NCBI GenBank assembly: GCA_900770195.1
Contig: CAAGJI010000092.1
Coordinates: 112,458 to 176,457 of the forward strand
Length of the DNA: 64,000 nt
DNA from: Oscillospiraceae bacterium
GTDB lineage: Bacteria; Bacillota; Clostridia; Oscillospirales; Ruminococcaceae
Direction: 5' to 3'
Made by a program: the position numbers and the translations under genes. This document shows, in pieces, positions 26,569 through 36,551 of the stretch (its first letter is position 1; every line of letters begins with the position of its first letter). Below the pieces are notes generated by a model that saw only the letters and a list, made by a program, of their open reading frames with translations, had not been told where the DNA came from and did not search any database.

Positions 26569-28830
26569 ATGTTATCTATCAGCAGTATCAAAAGAAAAAA
26601 AATCCCCTTCATTGTTTATGAAGCTGTTTTCGGTTTTTTATCCGGTATTCTTTTTTCATATGCAAGAATGGGAAATATTGCATCGCCTTTGCACGTTGCA
26701 GCAGCATCTGTTCTTTCACCAACAGGTGCTGTCTGTATTCTTACAGGAAGCAGTCTTTCTTATATTTCATCAGGGATTCTTATGGATAATCTCTATATTG
26801 TTATAGCACTCTTAACTATATCAGTATTTAAAATAATAGGAAATGAAAAGCTTAATTCTTCTGTATGTGCTTTGCTTAGCGGCGGATGTGTGCTTATCGG
26901 TGGTGTTATTTCAGCTTTTGTTACTAATCTGACGCTTTTAGATATGCTGTCTTTTTGTATTTCATCATTTCTTGCCTCAATTTCAGCATATTTTATTTAT
27001 TTTGTATATTATAATCTGAAAAAACAGAAGAAAATTATTTTAAATTCGTCTGTTATGTGTGCTTATGCTGTTATATATATTCTTGTAATTTCTGCATTAT
27101 GCAACATAGATATATTTTATTTTAATATTGGCAGAATTTCTGCAATCGTTATAACTCTTATTGCGGCAAAAAAATATCATCAGACAGGCGGTGTTATATG
27201 CGGTTCGCTTTCAGCCTGTGCCGCTATGCTTTGCAATGTTGACTGCGGTATGCCTGTGATATTTCTGCCTGTTGCAGGATTTATGACAGGTTTTATGCAC
27301 AGATTCAAAAACCCTGTTATGACAGGAACTTTTATTATAATAAACCTGTTTGCACAGCTTGCAGCAGGAATAGATTCAGTTTATTATTCATATGTGTCAG
27401 ACCTTGCTGTCGGAACTTTTTTATATGCAGGTGTACATAAAATCTGTTTTGAAAGATGGCTTATTGCAGATGAAAATAAAAATAATAATCTTGCTGAATT
27501 ATTTGAGTGCAGAATGAAAACACTTGCAGGCTCAATATGTGCTGCAAGAAAAGATACTGAAAAAGTATCAGGTATGTTGAAAAACAGAAACGACAGTTGC
27601 AGCATTATAACTGAAATAAGCAGTTGTGTTTGCAGTGAATGCCCATCAAAAGCTGTTTGCTGGACAGAAAAATATGAAAATACTAAAAAAGCTATTTATT
27701 CTGTTTTTAATGAAAAATATTCAACAGGCGGTTCAATTCCTGAAGTACTTGAAAACTGCCTGAAAAAAGATGTTCTTTTGGAAAAAATTCTTTCAGAGAA
27801 AAATAAAGTTCAAAATGATAAGCTTATATCAATGAAACTTGATGAAAACAGAAATGCATTATTTAAACAACTTGAAGCTACAGAAAAAATAATCTACGAA
27901 ACAAGCAAAAATATGTCTGTTTCTTTCTGCAATGATATAACAGATAATATTTGCCATATTCTGGAAAAGGAAAATATTAATTTTTCAAAAGTTTGGGCTT
28001 ATTACAATAACCTCAAAGTTCTTTCGATTGAAATATATGCCCCGAATGAAAAATGTTTAAAATCTCCTGAAATACTAAGGAAAACAATTTCTTCAGCCTT
28101 GCATATGAATTTTATAATGCATCAGCTTATACCTACAGGAAACAGAGAGGAAGTTGTATGTTTTCTTCATGAAGAACCATTTTATGAACTTGAAACCTGG
28201 ACTATTGTTCATGGAACTAAAAAAAATGACTACATATGCGGCGATACAGCTGAAGTGTTTTTTGATGGAAAAGGCTGTCAGTATCTTGTTATATCTGATG
28301 GTATGGGAACAGGAAGTCAGGCTTCTCTTGAATCAAGAATGGCATCAACCCTTTTTGAAAAGCTTGTAACAGGCGGTATGTCCTGCGAAAATTCACTGAA
28401 AATAATAAATGGTCTTATGTATGCAAAATCTGAAAATGAAATTTTTACAACTTTTGATGTTACTAAAATAGACCTCTATACTTGTGAAATCGAACTTATG
28501 AAATCAGGAGCTGCTTCAACTTTAATAAAATCAAATGGTGATGTAAGAAAAATAGGTGTTCAGACGTTGCCTGTGGGAATTATGCCTGAATCAGATATTT
28601 ACCTGAAAAAAATAAAATTAAAAGAAGATGATATGATTGTAATGCTGTCTGATGGAATAAACGAAAGCGAATACAGATTCATAAAACAGCTTTTGCTTAA
28701 TGAAAAATCTGTTGAAAATATAGCAAAACAAATATATGAAAAGTCACCTATATTTAACGGCGGAAATGAAAACGATGATATTTCTATCATTGCAGCAAGA
28801 TTAAAAAAGAAAAACTATAAGAAAAAATGA
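26569..28830 (+). CDS. spoIIE: Stage II sporulation protein E (membrane PP2C phosphatase)
   Basis: SpoIIE dephosphorylates SpoIIAA to activate sigma-F in the forespore and interacts with the division machinery. The 753-residue protein has about ten hydrophobic segments in residues 20-300, then a central region with a Cys cluster (CVCSECPSKAVC), and a C-terminal PP2C domain. Acidic metal sites are visible as LVISDGMGTGSQAS, VMLSDGINESE and ENDDISIIAA. This is the full architecture and only slightly shorter than in B. subtilis (827 residues). AGGAG lies upstream of the ATG. It is monocistronic and no other sporulation gene is in the window. Confidence 0.92.
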   Translation: MLSISSIKRKKIPFIVYEAVFGFLSGILFSYARMGNIASPLHVAAASVLSPTGAVCILTGSSLSYISSGILMDNLYIVIALLTISVFKIIGNEKLNSSVCALLSGGCVLIGGVISAFVTNLTLLDMLSFCISSFLASISAYFIYFVYYNLKKQKKIILNSSVMCAYAVIYILVISALCNIDIFYFNIGRISAIVITLIAAKKYHQTGGVICGSLSACAAMLCNVDCGMPVIFLPVAGFMTGFMHRFKNPVMTGTFIIINLFAQLAAGIDSVYYSYVSDLAVGTFLYAGVHKICFERWLIADENKNNNLAELFECRMKTLAGSICAARKDTEKVSGMLKNRNDSCSIITEISSCVCSECPSKAVCWTEKYENTKKAIYSVFNEKYSTGGSIPEVLENCLKKDVLLEKILSEKNKVQNDKLISMKLDENRNALFKQLEATEKIIYETSKNMSVSFCNDITDNICHILEKENINFSKVWAYYNNLKVLSIEIYAPNEKCLKSPEILRKTISSALHMNFIMHQLIPTGNREEVVCFLHEEPFYELETWTIVHGTKKNDYICGDTAEVFFDGKGCQYLVISDGMGTGSQASLESRMASTLFEKLVTGGMSCENSLKIINGLMYAKSENEIFTTFDVTKIDLYTCEIELMKSGAASTLIKSNGDVRKIGVQTLPVGIMPESDIYLKKIKLKEDDMIVMLSDGINESEYRFIKQLLLNEKSVENIAKQIYEKSPIFNGGNENDDISIIAARLKKKNYKKK

Positions 28831-28921
28831 TAAAATTTTATTTTATGTTGTGATAATGCACAAAAATAAATGTTTATAATTGTTGCTTAATATGAATTTT
28901 ACCGTGTTTTGTGTTAAACAC

Positions 28922-28950
28922 TTGAATATTTTTATATTTTCTGTTAAAAT
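28922..28950 (+). promoter_or_regulatory. Promoter of the glgBCD operon
   Basis: TTGAAT (28922-28927), 17 bases, TAAAAT (28945-28950), 37 bp upstream of glgB. The ribosome site AAAGGAGG sits just before the ATG. Confidence 0.65.
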
Positions 28951-28987
28951 ATAAGTTGTGAAGAGTCTAAGATAAAGGAGGTATTAA

Positions 28988-30985
28988 ATGGAAACAAATG
29001 TAAATGCCAACATCAATGATTATCCGCTTTACTTATTCCATGAAGGACATAACAGTGAAAGCTATAAATTTTTTGGTGTGCATAAAATTGATAATACCGA
29101 TGACTCATGGTGCTTCAGAGTATGGGCACCTAAAGCAAAGGCGGTTTCTGTTATAGGTGATTTTAACGACTGGGACAGGGACGTTAATAAAATGAAGAAA
29201 GTTGCAGATGAGGTTTGGGAAACTGTTATAACAGGTTTAAAACAGTTTGAATCTTATAAATACAGCATTATTTCTCCCGATGACAGGATACTTGAAAAAG
29301 CTGATCCATATGCATCACACTTTGAAACAAGACCGGGTACTGCCTCTAAATTGTATGAGAGTTCTTATACCTGGGGAGATTCTGAGTGGTATCAGATGCT
29401 TGAAAAAAAGAATGTTTACCATAGTCCTATGAATATTTATGAGGTTCATCTCGGGTCTTGGAAGCAAAATTCAGATGGAACGTATTACGACTATGTGAAA
29501 TTTGCAAAAGAAATAATACCTTATATAAAAAAGATGAATTATACTCATATTGAGTTTCTTCCTCTTACAGAGCATCCTTTTGACGGTTCATGGGGGTACC
29601 AGGTTACAGGATATTTTGCACCTACTTCAAGATACGGAACTCCGGATGAATGCAGAAAAATGATTGATATGCTTCATCAGGCAGGCATAGGAGTTATTCT
29701 TGACTGGGTACCTGCACATTTTCCTAAAGATTCATCAGGTCTTTGCGAATTTGACGGTTCATATTGCTATGAATACAGTGATCCTCTTAAAATGGAACAC
29801 AAAGCATGGGGTACAAGAGTCTTTGATTACGGCAAGAATGAAGTTCGTTCTTTCCTTTCATCAAGTGCCTGCTACTGGTTTGATGAATTTCATATTGACG
29901 GTTTAAGAGTTGATGCCGTTGCTTCAATGCTTTACCTCGATTATGACAGACCAAATGGACAGTGGAGAGCAAATAAAAACGGTGGAAATGAAAATCTTGA
30001 AGCTGTGGAATTTTTACAGAATGTAAATAAGGCTGTATTTTCAAAATATCCTTATGCACTTATGATTGCGGAGGAATCCACATCATGGCCTCTCGTTACA
30101 AAGCCTTCTGATGTCGGCGGTCTTGGTTTTAATTTCAAATGGAATATGGGTTGGATGAATGATATGATAAGCTATATCTCACTTGACCCGCTTTATAGAG
30201 CTTTTAACCATAATAAACTTACATTTTCCTTCTTCTACTGTTTTTCAGAGAACTATGTTCTGTCTATTTCTCATGATGAAGTTGTACACGGCAAGTGTTC
30301 ACTTATAGAAAAAATTCCGGGGACAATTGAAAATAAATTTGCCACATTAAGAGCTTTTTATTCATATACGATCGCTCATCCCGGAAAAAAACTCCTTTTT
30401 ATGGGACAGGAATTTGCACAGTTTAAAGAATGGAATTTTGAAGAGGAACTTGACTGGCAACTTCTTGAATTTGATAATCACAGCAAAATGCAGCTTTTCG
30501 TTCAGAAATTAAATAAATTCTACTGCAATACAAGTTCATTCTGGGAAAATGATGATTCATGGGAAGGATTTAATTGGATTTCTCATGATGATAATACTCA
30601 GAGCGTTATTGCATTCAGAAGAATTGACAGAAGCGGCAATGAAATTGTTGCAGTATGTAATTTTGTTCCTGTAAAGAGAGTTGACTACAAAATCGGTGTT
30701 CCTGAAAAAGGAAGATACAAACTTGTTTTCAATTCAGATGCCATTGAATTTGGCGGAAGCGGACTTTCTCAAAAATCATGGAAAACAATCGATTATGCAA
30801 TGCATGGATATGATCAATGCATTTCTATGACACTTGCACCGCTTTCTGTAGTATTTTTGAAACTTTCATCTCCTGCTAAGAAAAAAGATGATAAAGAAAT
30901 TAAAGAGTCTGTTGAAAAGAAAACAGCTTTAAAAGAAAATTTGGATAAATTACAGGTTGAGAAAGAAAATTATAATTTATTATAA
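28988..30985 (+). CDS. glgB: 1,4-alpha-glucan branching enzyme
   Basis: GlgB (GH13) transfers segments of alpha-1,4-glucan to alpha-1,6 positions. The 665-residue protein has an N-terminal CBM48 region with CFRVWAPKAKAVSVIGDFN (about 38-56), then the GH13 barrel: LPLTEHPFDGSWGYQVTGY, WVPAHFP, DGLRVDAVASML with the nucleophile Asp, MIAEESTSWP with the acid Glu, and SISHDEVVHG with the third acid. A C-terminal all-beta domain follows, and about 40 charged residues at the end are not part of the standard enzyme. It opens a glgB-glgC-glgD unit in which the enzymes of bacterial glycogen synthesis are adjacent. Confidence 0.96.
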   Translation: METNVNANINDYPLYLFHEGHNSESYKFFGVHKIDNTDDSWCFRVWAPKAKAVSVIGDFNDWDRDVNKMKKVADEVWETVITGLKQFESYKYSIISPDDRILEKADPYASHFETRPGTASKLYESSYTWGDSEWYQMLEKKNVYHSPMNIYEVHLGSWKQNSDGTYYDYVKFAKEIIPYIKKMNYTHIEFLPLTEHPFDGSWGYQVTGYFAPTSRYGTPDECRKMIDMLHQAGIGVILDWVPAHFPKDSSGLCEFDGSYCYEYSDPLKMEHKAWGTRVFDYGKNEVRSFLSSSACYWFDEFHIDGLRVDAVASMLYLDYDRPNGQWRANKNGGNENLEAVEFLQNVNKAVFSKYPYALMIAEESTSWPLVTKPSDVGGLGFNFKWNMGWMNDMISYISLDPLYRAFNHNKLTFSFFYCFSENYVLSISHDEVVHGKCSLIEKIPGTIENKFATLRAFYSYTIAHPGKKLLFMGQEFAQFKEWNFEEELDWQLLEFDNHSKMQLFVQKLNKFYCNTSSFWENDDSWEGFNWISHDDNTQSVIAFRRIDRSGNEIVAVCNFVPVKRVDYKIGVPEKGRYKLVFNSDAIEFGGSGLSQKSWKTIDYAMHGYDQCISMTLAPLSVVFLKLSSPAKKKDDKEIKESVEKKTALKENLDKLQVEKENYNLL

Positions 30986-31017
30986 TAATTTTATGTTGGA
31001 TTTAGGAGGAAAAAATA

Positions 31018-32244
31018 ATGTTTACAAAGAAGAAATGCGTAGCAATGCTTCTTGCAGGCGGACAGGGCAGCAGGCTTTATGCTCTTACGCAGAATGTTGC
31101 TAAACCTGCTGTACCGTTTGGAGGAAAATATCGTCTTATCGACTTCCCTCTTTCAAATTGTACAAACTCAGGTATTGATACTGTAGGTGTTCTTACACAG
31201 TATCAGCCTCTCGTACTTAATGAGTATATCGGAAATGGTCAGCCTTGGGATTTGGATAAATTGAACGGCGGCGTTCATGTGCTTCCACCTTATGAAACAC
31301 AGGCAGGTGCATCCTGGTACGAAGGTACAGCAAATGCTATTTATCAGAATATGAGATTTATCGAAAGATATAATCCTGAATATGTAATAGTTCTTGGCGG
31401 CGACCATATTTATAAAATGGATTATTCAAAAATGGTTGATTTCCATATTGAAAATAATGCTGATTGCACTATATCTGTTATTGATGTTCCAAGATCAGAA
31501 GCATCAAGATTCGGTATTATGATTTGTGATGAAAATAATAAAGTAACTGACTTCGTTGAAAAACCGAAAGAACCTAAATCCACACTTGCTTCTATGGGTA
31601 TTTACGTATTCAGTTGGGATAAGCTTCGCAAATATCTTATTGAAAATGAAAATGAAGCAAATGAAAAACGTGCAAAAGGTGAAAACTGGTCTAAGGACTT
31701 TGGTAAAGATATTATCACTTCCATGCTTAGAGATGGACAAAGACTTTTTGCTTATGAATTTGAAGGTTACTGGAAAGATGTTGGAACTCTTGACAGTTTA
31801 TGGGAAGCTAATATGGATCTTCTTAGTCCTGCACTTCCACTTGACTTATATGACCCGTCATGGAAAATATATTCAAGAACAAACAATATGCCTCCTCAGT
31901 ACATAGGTGCAAATGCGGAAGTTGAAAATTCTATGATAACTGAAGGCAGTGTTGTAGACGGTGAAGTAGACTTTTCTATTATCTTCTCAGGCGTAACAAT
32001 TGAAGAAGGGGCAACTGTTAATTACAGTATTCTTATGCCTGGTACAGTTGTTAAAAAAGGTGCTGTTATTGAATATGCAATTGTTGGTCAGGATTGTGTT
32101 GTTGAATCCGGTGCTAAAATAGGTTTAAGCCCTGAATCAGTTGACAACAGAGATGACTGGGGTATTGCAGTAGTCGGACATAATGTAACAATTTCAGAAG
32201 GCAAGGAAGTTTTGCCTAAACAGATTATATCTGAGAATATATAG
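31018..32244 (+). CDS. glgC: Glucose-1-phosphate adenylyltransferase, catalytic subunit
   Basis: GlgC makes ADP-glucose from glucose 1-phosphate and ATP, the committed step of glycogen synthesis. The 408-residue protein shows MLLAGGQGSRLYALTQNVAKP (nucleotide loop), KYRLIDFPLSNC, VLGGDHIYKMDY (metal Asp) and IYVFSWDKL, then a left-handed beta-helix C-terminal part with hexapeptide repeats. The ATG follows TTAGGAGG. It is 14 bp upstream of its paralogue glgD; in Firmicutes the two form a hetero-oligomer in which GlgC carries the main activity. Confidence 0.96.
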   Translation: MFTKKKCVAMLLAGGQGSRLYALTQNVAKPAVPFGGKYRLIDFPLSNCTNSGIDTVGVLTQYQPLVLNEYIGNGQPWDLDKLNGGVHVLPPYETQAGASWYEGTANAIYQNMRFIERYNPEYVIVLGGDHIYKMDYSKMVDFHIENNADCTISVIDVPRSEASRFGIMICDENNKVTDFVEKPKEPKSTLASMGIYVFSWDKLRKYLIENENEANEKRAKGENWSKDFGKDIITSMLRDGQRLFAYEFEGYWKDVGTLDSLWEANMDLLSPALPLDLYDPSWKIYSRTNNMPPQYIGANAEVENSMITEGSVVDGEVDFSIIFSGVTIEEGATVNYSILMPGTVVKKGAVIEYAIVGQDCVVESGAKIGLSPESVDNRDDWGIAVVGHNVTISEGKEVLPKQIISENI

Positions 32245-32258
32245 GAGGAATAAGAAAA

Positions 32259-33383
32259 ATGGACTTAAACAACAAAGTAATAGGTTTGATTTTTGCAAGC
32301 CTTCATGATTCTTCAGTTATGGAACTTACAAAGCAGAGAACTATGGGTTCTATCCTTTTTGGAGGACGTTACAGACTTATCGATTTTCCTCTTTCAAATA
32401 TGGTAAACTCAGGTGTTTCTGAAGTTGGTGTAATTACAAAATCTAACTACGGTTCTCTTATGGATCACCTTGGTTCAGGCAGAGAATGGGATCTTGCAAG
32501 AAAAAGAGGCGGTCTTCACCTTCTCCCTCCATTTAGTCAGGAAGGTGGCGGAATTTACAGAGGACGTCTTGAAGCCTTAAATAATGTTTGGAATTATGTT
32601 GGCAATGCACAGGCTGATTATGTTATTCTTGCTGACTGCGATGTTATTACAACAATTGATTTCCAGAAAGTAATTGAATATCACAACGAAAAAAATGCTG
32701 ATATAACAATTGTTTATGCAAAAGAAAAAATAAATGCAGAAGAAGGAAATGTTGGCGATGTTCTTCAGTTGAATGAAGATGGAAGAGTTGCTGATATTCT
32801 TATAAATCCTGAATTTACAGGAGAATGCAACAGAAGTCTTGATATGTTTGTTGTTGGAAAAGATTTCCTTAAAAAGATAGTAAAAGAAGCTGCTTCAAAG
32901 GGAGAATACAGTCTTACAAGACACATTCTTCAGGCTAAAAAATCTGAATATAGTTTCTATGGATATGAACACGATGGATATTATACAAAGATTGACAGTA
33001 TGAGAAGTTACTACAAAGCAAATCTCGATCTTATAAATTTTGAAAACAGAAATAAACTTTTTAAGTCTGACATGCCTATATATACAAAGGTTCGTGACAA
33101 TGCACCTGTTAAGTATGGTCTTGATTCTGATGTTATGAATTCTGTAATTGCAGATGGCTGCATTATAGAAGGTAAAGTTGAAAATTCCGTTCTTTTCCGT
33201 GACGTTGTTGTTAAGGAAGGTGCTGTTGTTAAAAACTGCGTTCTTCAGCAAGGAACTGTTGTAGGTGAAGATTCATCAGTAGACAGCGTTATAACTGACA
33301 AAAATGTTGAGATTGGTGCTGAAAAGGTACTCACAGGATCTTCAGATTATCCGCTTTATATTGGAAAAAATGCAAAGATCTAA
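32259..33383 (+). CDS. glgD: Glucose-1-phosphate adenylyltransferase, GlgD subunit
   Basis: GlgD is the regulatory or activating paralogue of GlgC. It has 374 residues. It lacks an intact GGxGSR loop: the equivalent N-terminal stretch reads GLIFASLHDSSVMELTKQRT. It keeps RYRLIDFPLSNMVNSGVSE, and it has ILADCDVITTIDF at the position of the catalytic GGDH. The C-terminal beta-helix follows. These changes fit the known GlgD type, which boosts GlgC in the heteromer. AGGAGG precedes the ATG by 9 bases. A strong hairpin terminator follows, before glgA. Confidence 0.93.
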   Translation: MDLNNKVIGLIFASLHDSSVMELTKQRTMGSILFGGRYRLIDFPLSNMVNSGVSEVGVITKSNYGSLMDHLGSGREWDLARKRGGLHLLPPFSQEGGGIYRGRLEALNNVWNYVGNAQADYVILADCDVITTIDFQKVIEYHNEKNADITIVYAKEKINAEEGNVGDVLQLNEDGRVADILINPEFTGECNRSLDMFVVGKDFLKKIVKEAASKGEYSLTRHILQAKKSEYSFYGYEHDGYYTKIDSMRSYYKANLDLINFENRNKLFKSDMPIYTKVRDNAPVKYGLDSDVMNSVIADGCIIEGKVENSVLFRDVVVKEGAVVKNCVLQQGTVVGEDSSVDSVITDKNVEIGAEKVLTGSSDYPLYIGKNAKI

Positions 33384-33398
33384 AAGATATTAATTTCA

Positions 33399-33447
33399 AA
33401 GCGACTGAACATTATTTTTTGTTTTACTGTTCAGTCGCTTGTTTTAT
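33399..33447 (+). terminator. Terminator between glgD and glgA
   Basis: AAGCGACTGAACA (33399-33411) pairs exactly with TGTTCAGTCGCTT (33428-33440) around a 16-base T-rich loop, followed by GTTTTATTT. It lies 15 bp after the glgD stop and 25 bp before glgA. It probably lowers glgA expression relative to glgBCD, since no clear separate promoter for glgA is visible. Confidence 0.8.
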
Positions 33448-33471
33448 TTAAATATGAAATGAGGAAAAACA

Positions 33472-34896
33472 ATGAATATTTTATTTGCGGCAAGCGAAGC
33501 AAGACCTTATGCTGCATCAGGTGGTCTTGCAGATGTTATAGGTTCTCTTCCAGTTGAATTAAATGATATGGGACATAAGTGCTGTGTTGTTATGCCTTTA
33601 TATAAAAATATGAAGCAGGAACTCAGAGAAGAACTTCAATATGTTACTGATATGACAATAGAAATCGGCTGGAGAAAACAGTATTGTGAAGTTTTTAAAG
33701 GCGTATACAAAAACGTTACGTATTATCTTGTGGACAGTCAATACTATTTTGGAAGAGATGGGCTTTATGGCTTCTACGACGACGCTGAGAGGTTTATTTT
33801 CTTTTCACGTGCAGTTATTGAACTTATACCTAAAATCAATTTTAAACCCGATATAATCAACGCTAACGACTGGCAGACAGCTATGATTCCTGTATACCTT
33901 AAAACTGTTTACCAATTCAGAGAAGAATATGAAAATATAAAAACAGTTTTTACTATTCATAATATACAATATCAGGGTATTTTCGGTCTTGATATAATAA
34001 ATGAATTAATGGGTATATCATCATATTACACGAATATTCTTGAATACGACGGAAGCGTTAATATGATGAAAGGTGCTTTCGAAACAGCTGATTATATAAC
34101 AACTGTAAGTCCTACTTATGCAGAGGAAATTCTTGACCCTTGGTTTGCATACGGACTTGACAGAATACTTGTTCAGAAAAAAGACAAACTTGTCGGCATT
34201 CTTAACGGTATCGATACAGACAGTTATGACCCTTCAACAGATGAAGATATTCCGTTTAAATATTCTTCAAGAGCTTTGTCCGGAAAAAATAAGTGCAAAG
34301 ATGCACTTAGAAAAGAAATGGGTCTTGAAAAATGTGATAAACCTTTAGTCGGAATTGTAACAAGATTCGTTGCACATAAAGGAATTGGTATGATAAGATA
34401 CGTATTTGAGGAAATGATTTCAAAAGGTGTTCAGTTTGTTGTACTTGGAAGCGGTGAACAAACGTATGAAGATTTCTTCAGAGAAATGGGGGAACGTCAC
34501 AAAGGAAACGTTTCTGTAACTCTTGGATTTAAACCTGAACTTGCAAGAAAAATATATGCAGGTGCGGATATATTCCTTATGCCTTCTGAAAATGAGCCTT
34601 GCGGACTTGCTCAGATGATTTCGCTTAGATATGGCACAATACCAATAGTAAGAGAAACAGGCGGTCTGAAAGACACTGTAATTGATGATGGCGAATCAAA
34701 AGGTAACGGTTTCACATTTAAAACATGCAACGCTCATGATATGATGAATTCAGTTATGCGTGCTGTTGATAAATTTAAAAACCAAAAAGAATGGAAGCAG
34801 CTTCAGAGAAGGGCAATGAAATGCGACCATAGCTGGACTGTTTCAGCTAAAGAATATATCAAATTATATCAAAAAATACTGAATATAAATGATTGA
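33472..34896 (+). CDS. glgA: Glycogen synthase (ADP-glucose type)
   Basis: GlgA (GT5) extends alpha-1,4-glucan from ADP-glucose. The 474-residue protein has the N-terminal loop ASGGLADVIGSLPVEL, where the more usual motif begins KTGGL; the Lys is replaced by Ala-Ser here, as in a number of clostridial GlgA proteins. FTIHNIQYQGIF and GILNGIDTDSYDP are typical, and the C-terminal half shows MPSENEPCGLAQMISLRYGTIP, the GT-B nucleotide-sugar site. GAGGAAAAACA precedes the ATG. Its last codons overlap the next gene by 8 bp. Confidence 0.95.
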   Translation: MNILFAASEARPYAASGGLADVIGSLPVELNDMGHKCCVVMPLYKNMKQELREELQYVTDMTIEIGWRKQYCEVFKGVYKNVTYYLVDSQYYFGRDGLYGFYDDAERFIFFSRAVIELIPKINFKPDIINANDWQTAMIPVYLKTVYQFREEYENIKTVFTIHNIQYQGIFGLDIINELMGISSYYTNILEYDGSVNMMKGAFETADYITTVSPTYAEEILDPWFAYGLDRILVQKKDKLVGILNGIDTDSYDPSTDEDIPFKYSSRALSGKNKCKDALRKEMGLEKCDKPLVGIVTRFVAHKGIGMIRYVFEEMISKGVQFVVLGSGEQTYEDFFREMGERHKGNVSVTLGFKPELARKIYAGADIFLMPSENEPCGLAQMISLRYGTIPIVRETGGLKDTVIDDGESKGNGFTFKTCNAHDMMNSVMRAVDKFKNQKEWKQLQRRAMKCDHSWTVSAKEYIKLYQKILNIND

Positions 34897-35650
34897 TTTT
34901 TTAGAATTTATTTCGTGGAAAATGGAAGTGACAAATCTTTACTCTTTTGAGCATATTGCAATTATCTTTTTTGCGTTGTTGATTTCATTTTCCACAGCAT
35001 ATTTTTTCAGAAACCTTAATAATAAAAAAAGTAAAATGATGTTTGGAATTATCTCTTTGTTTTTGCTTATATCTGAAGTATACAAAGAATTATTTCTGTC
35101 ATTAATCGTATATAAAAGATATTGCTGGGAGGACTTCCCTTTTCAGCTATGCAGCATAGGTATGTATCTATATTTCTTTATTTTCATTTCAAAAAATAAA
35201 AAAATAAATGAAATTATATATACTTTTATTGCAACTTACAACCTGCTTGGCGGAATTACCGCACTGATTATTCCTATAGATATTTTCAATCAATATATAA
35301 CTTTAACTATTCATTCGATATTATGGCATATGATATTATGTTTTGTTGGTTTTTATACCATATTTAGCCAAAAATGTTCTTCTGACATATTCATATTCTG
35401 CAAAGCATCAGTTTTATATATTATTTTTACTGTTATCGCCTATATTTTAAACTTTTCCCTTATGAAAATTTCAAAAAATAATATGACACTATTTTTTATA
35501 GGTCCAGGTAAAAGTTATATCCCGTTTTTTAGTTTAATCTCTGAAAATTTCGGACAGCTCGCTGAAACTTTAATCTATACGATAATCGTTATGCTTTTTT
35601 CGTTTTTGATTTTTGGTGTGCAAAAGAAATGTTTGAAAAGGAATAGGTGA
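34889..35650 (+). CDS. Polytopic membrane protein, YwaF/TMEM164-like
   Basis: The 253-residue protein has about seven hydrophobic segments. The sequence FPFQLCSIGMYLYFF after the second segment and a conserved His in the middle (TIHSILWHMILCF) resemble the YwaF-like membrane protein family of Firmicutes, whose function is unknown. It starts inside the end of glgA with an 8-bp overlap. No Shine-Dalgarno sequence is visible, so translation probably depends on glgA ribosomes; an internal ATG twelve codons in is an alternative start. The stop lies in the stem of a bidirectional terminator. Confidence 0.5.
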   Translation: MIDFLEFISWKMEVTNLYSFEHIAIIFFALLISFSTAYFFRNLNNKKSKMMFGIISLFLLISEVYKELFLSLIVYKRYCWEDFPFQLCSIGMYLYFFIFISKNKKINEIIYTFIATYNLLGGITALIIPIDIFNQYITLTIHSILWHMILCFVGFYTIFSQKCSSDIFIFCKASVLYIIFTVIAYILNFSLMKISKNNMTLFFIGPGKSYIPFFSLISENFGQLAETLIYTIIVMLFSFLIFGVQKKCLKRNR

Positions 35651-35684
35651 TAAATTTTTAATCACCTATTCCTTTTTCTTTTTT
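35640..35684. terminator. Bidirectional terminator between convergent membrane-protein genes
   Basis: GGAATAGGTGAT (35640-35651) pairs with ATCACCTATTCC (35661-35672), followed on the plus strand by TTTTTCTTTTTT and on the minus strand by TTTTC. The stop codons of both flanking genes lie within the stem. Confidence 0.88.
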
Positions 35685-36073
35685 ATAAAAAAATTTGCAA
35701 TTTTAAAAATCATTATAACAACATTTAAACAAACTAAAAAGAAAGTGCTTAAAGGTGTGGTAAATTCTTCAACATGACTGCTGAATGGTGCTACTTCTGC
35801 AAACCATTCAATCAATGTTTCCACTATCATCAGAATAATATTTAAAATAAACGTGACAGACTGAATAATTACAGCCGGTAAATTATCTAAAAAAACTGAA
35901 ACCGACAGCAAAACTATTAACAAAAAAGGTATCAAAACTAAAAAAGAAAACTCTTTATAAAATGACAGCACTAAATGAATATCCTTAATAAAAAAATAAT
36001 ACTTATAAACAAGCACAGCAATTAAAAGAAATAAAAAACAAAACTTAATTGTATAATTCAGCTTCTTATTCAT
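35666..36073 (-). CDS. Small membrane protein of unknown function
   Basis: The 135-residue protein has four hydrophobic segments (about residues 9-29, 41-63, 68-90 and 108-130) and a short Lys-rich C terminus (KKKKE). I do not recognise a family. The ATG overlaps the stop of the upstream acetyltransferase gene by four bases (ATGA), so the two are co-translated. The gene ends within a bidirectional terminator. Confidence 0.6.
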   Translation of the reverse strand: MNKKLNYTIKFCFLFLLIAVLVYKYYFFIKDIHLVLSFYKEFSFLVLIPFLLIVLLSVSVFLDNLPAVIIQSVTFILNIILMIVETLIEWFAEVAPFSSHVEEFTTPLSTFFLVCLNVVIMIFKIANFFIKKKKE

Positions 36074-36540
36074 AAAATCTGTTCCATTGCAGTATAAAGT
36101 GTGGTTAATCCGAAATTTTTATAAAATTGTATCGCAGATGGATTACATTCCCATGCGTGAAGTGTTATTCTGTAAAAATTTTCTTCTTTTGCGTAATCTG
36201 CAACATATTTATAAAGTTTCCTGCCTATATGCTTTCCTCTGATATTTTCATCAACACAAAAGTCATCTATATAAAGCGTTTTTATTGGATTTAGAGAATT
36301 TGTTTCTTTTTGTTCTTCAAAAAAACAAATTACATAACCTAAAACTTTTTTATTTTCATCATCTGCAACAAATACAGCTTTATTTTTATCGTTTAAAATT
36401 TGTACAAGGTCATCTTTATTATATTTTATTCCACCGCTTTTAAACAGGTCCGGACGTCCATCAGCGTGTATTTGATTAACTTGATATAACAATTTTATAA
36501 TTTCATTAATATCTTCTTCAACTGCTTTTCTTATTATCAT
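36070..36540 (-). CDS. GNAT-family N-acetyltransferase
   Basis: The 156-residue protein carries the GNAT fold: IIRKAVEEDINEIIKLL at the N terminus, VLGYVICFFEE (beta 4), IDDFCVDENIRGKHIGRKLY, which is the acetyl-CoA loop (Q/RxxGxG/A type), and ITLHAWECNPSAIQFYKNFGL at the C terminus. The substrate cannot be told from sequence. The ATG at 36540 has GAGGCG upstream; a frame from 36561 would begin before the ribosome site. The leader overlaps the terminator of the previous gene. Confidence 0.82.
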   Translation of the reverse strand: MIIRKAVEEDINEIIKLLYQVNQIHADGRPDLFKSGGIKYNKDDLVQILNDKNKAVFVADDENKKVLGYVICFFEEQKETNSLNPIKTLYIDDFCVDENIRGKHIGRKLYKYVADYAKEENFYRITLHAWECNPSAIQFYKNFGLTTLYTAMEQIL

Positions 36541-36551
36541 ATTCGCCTCAC

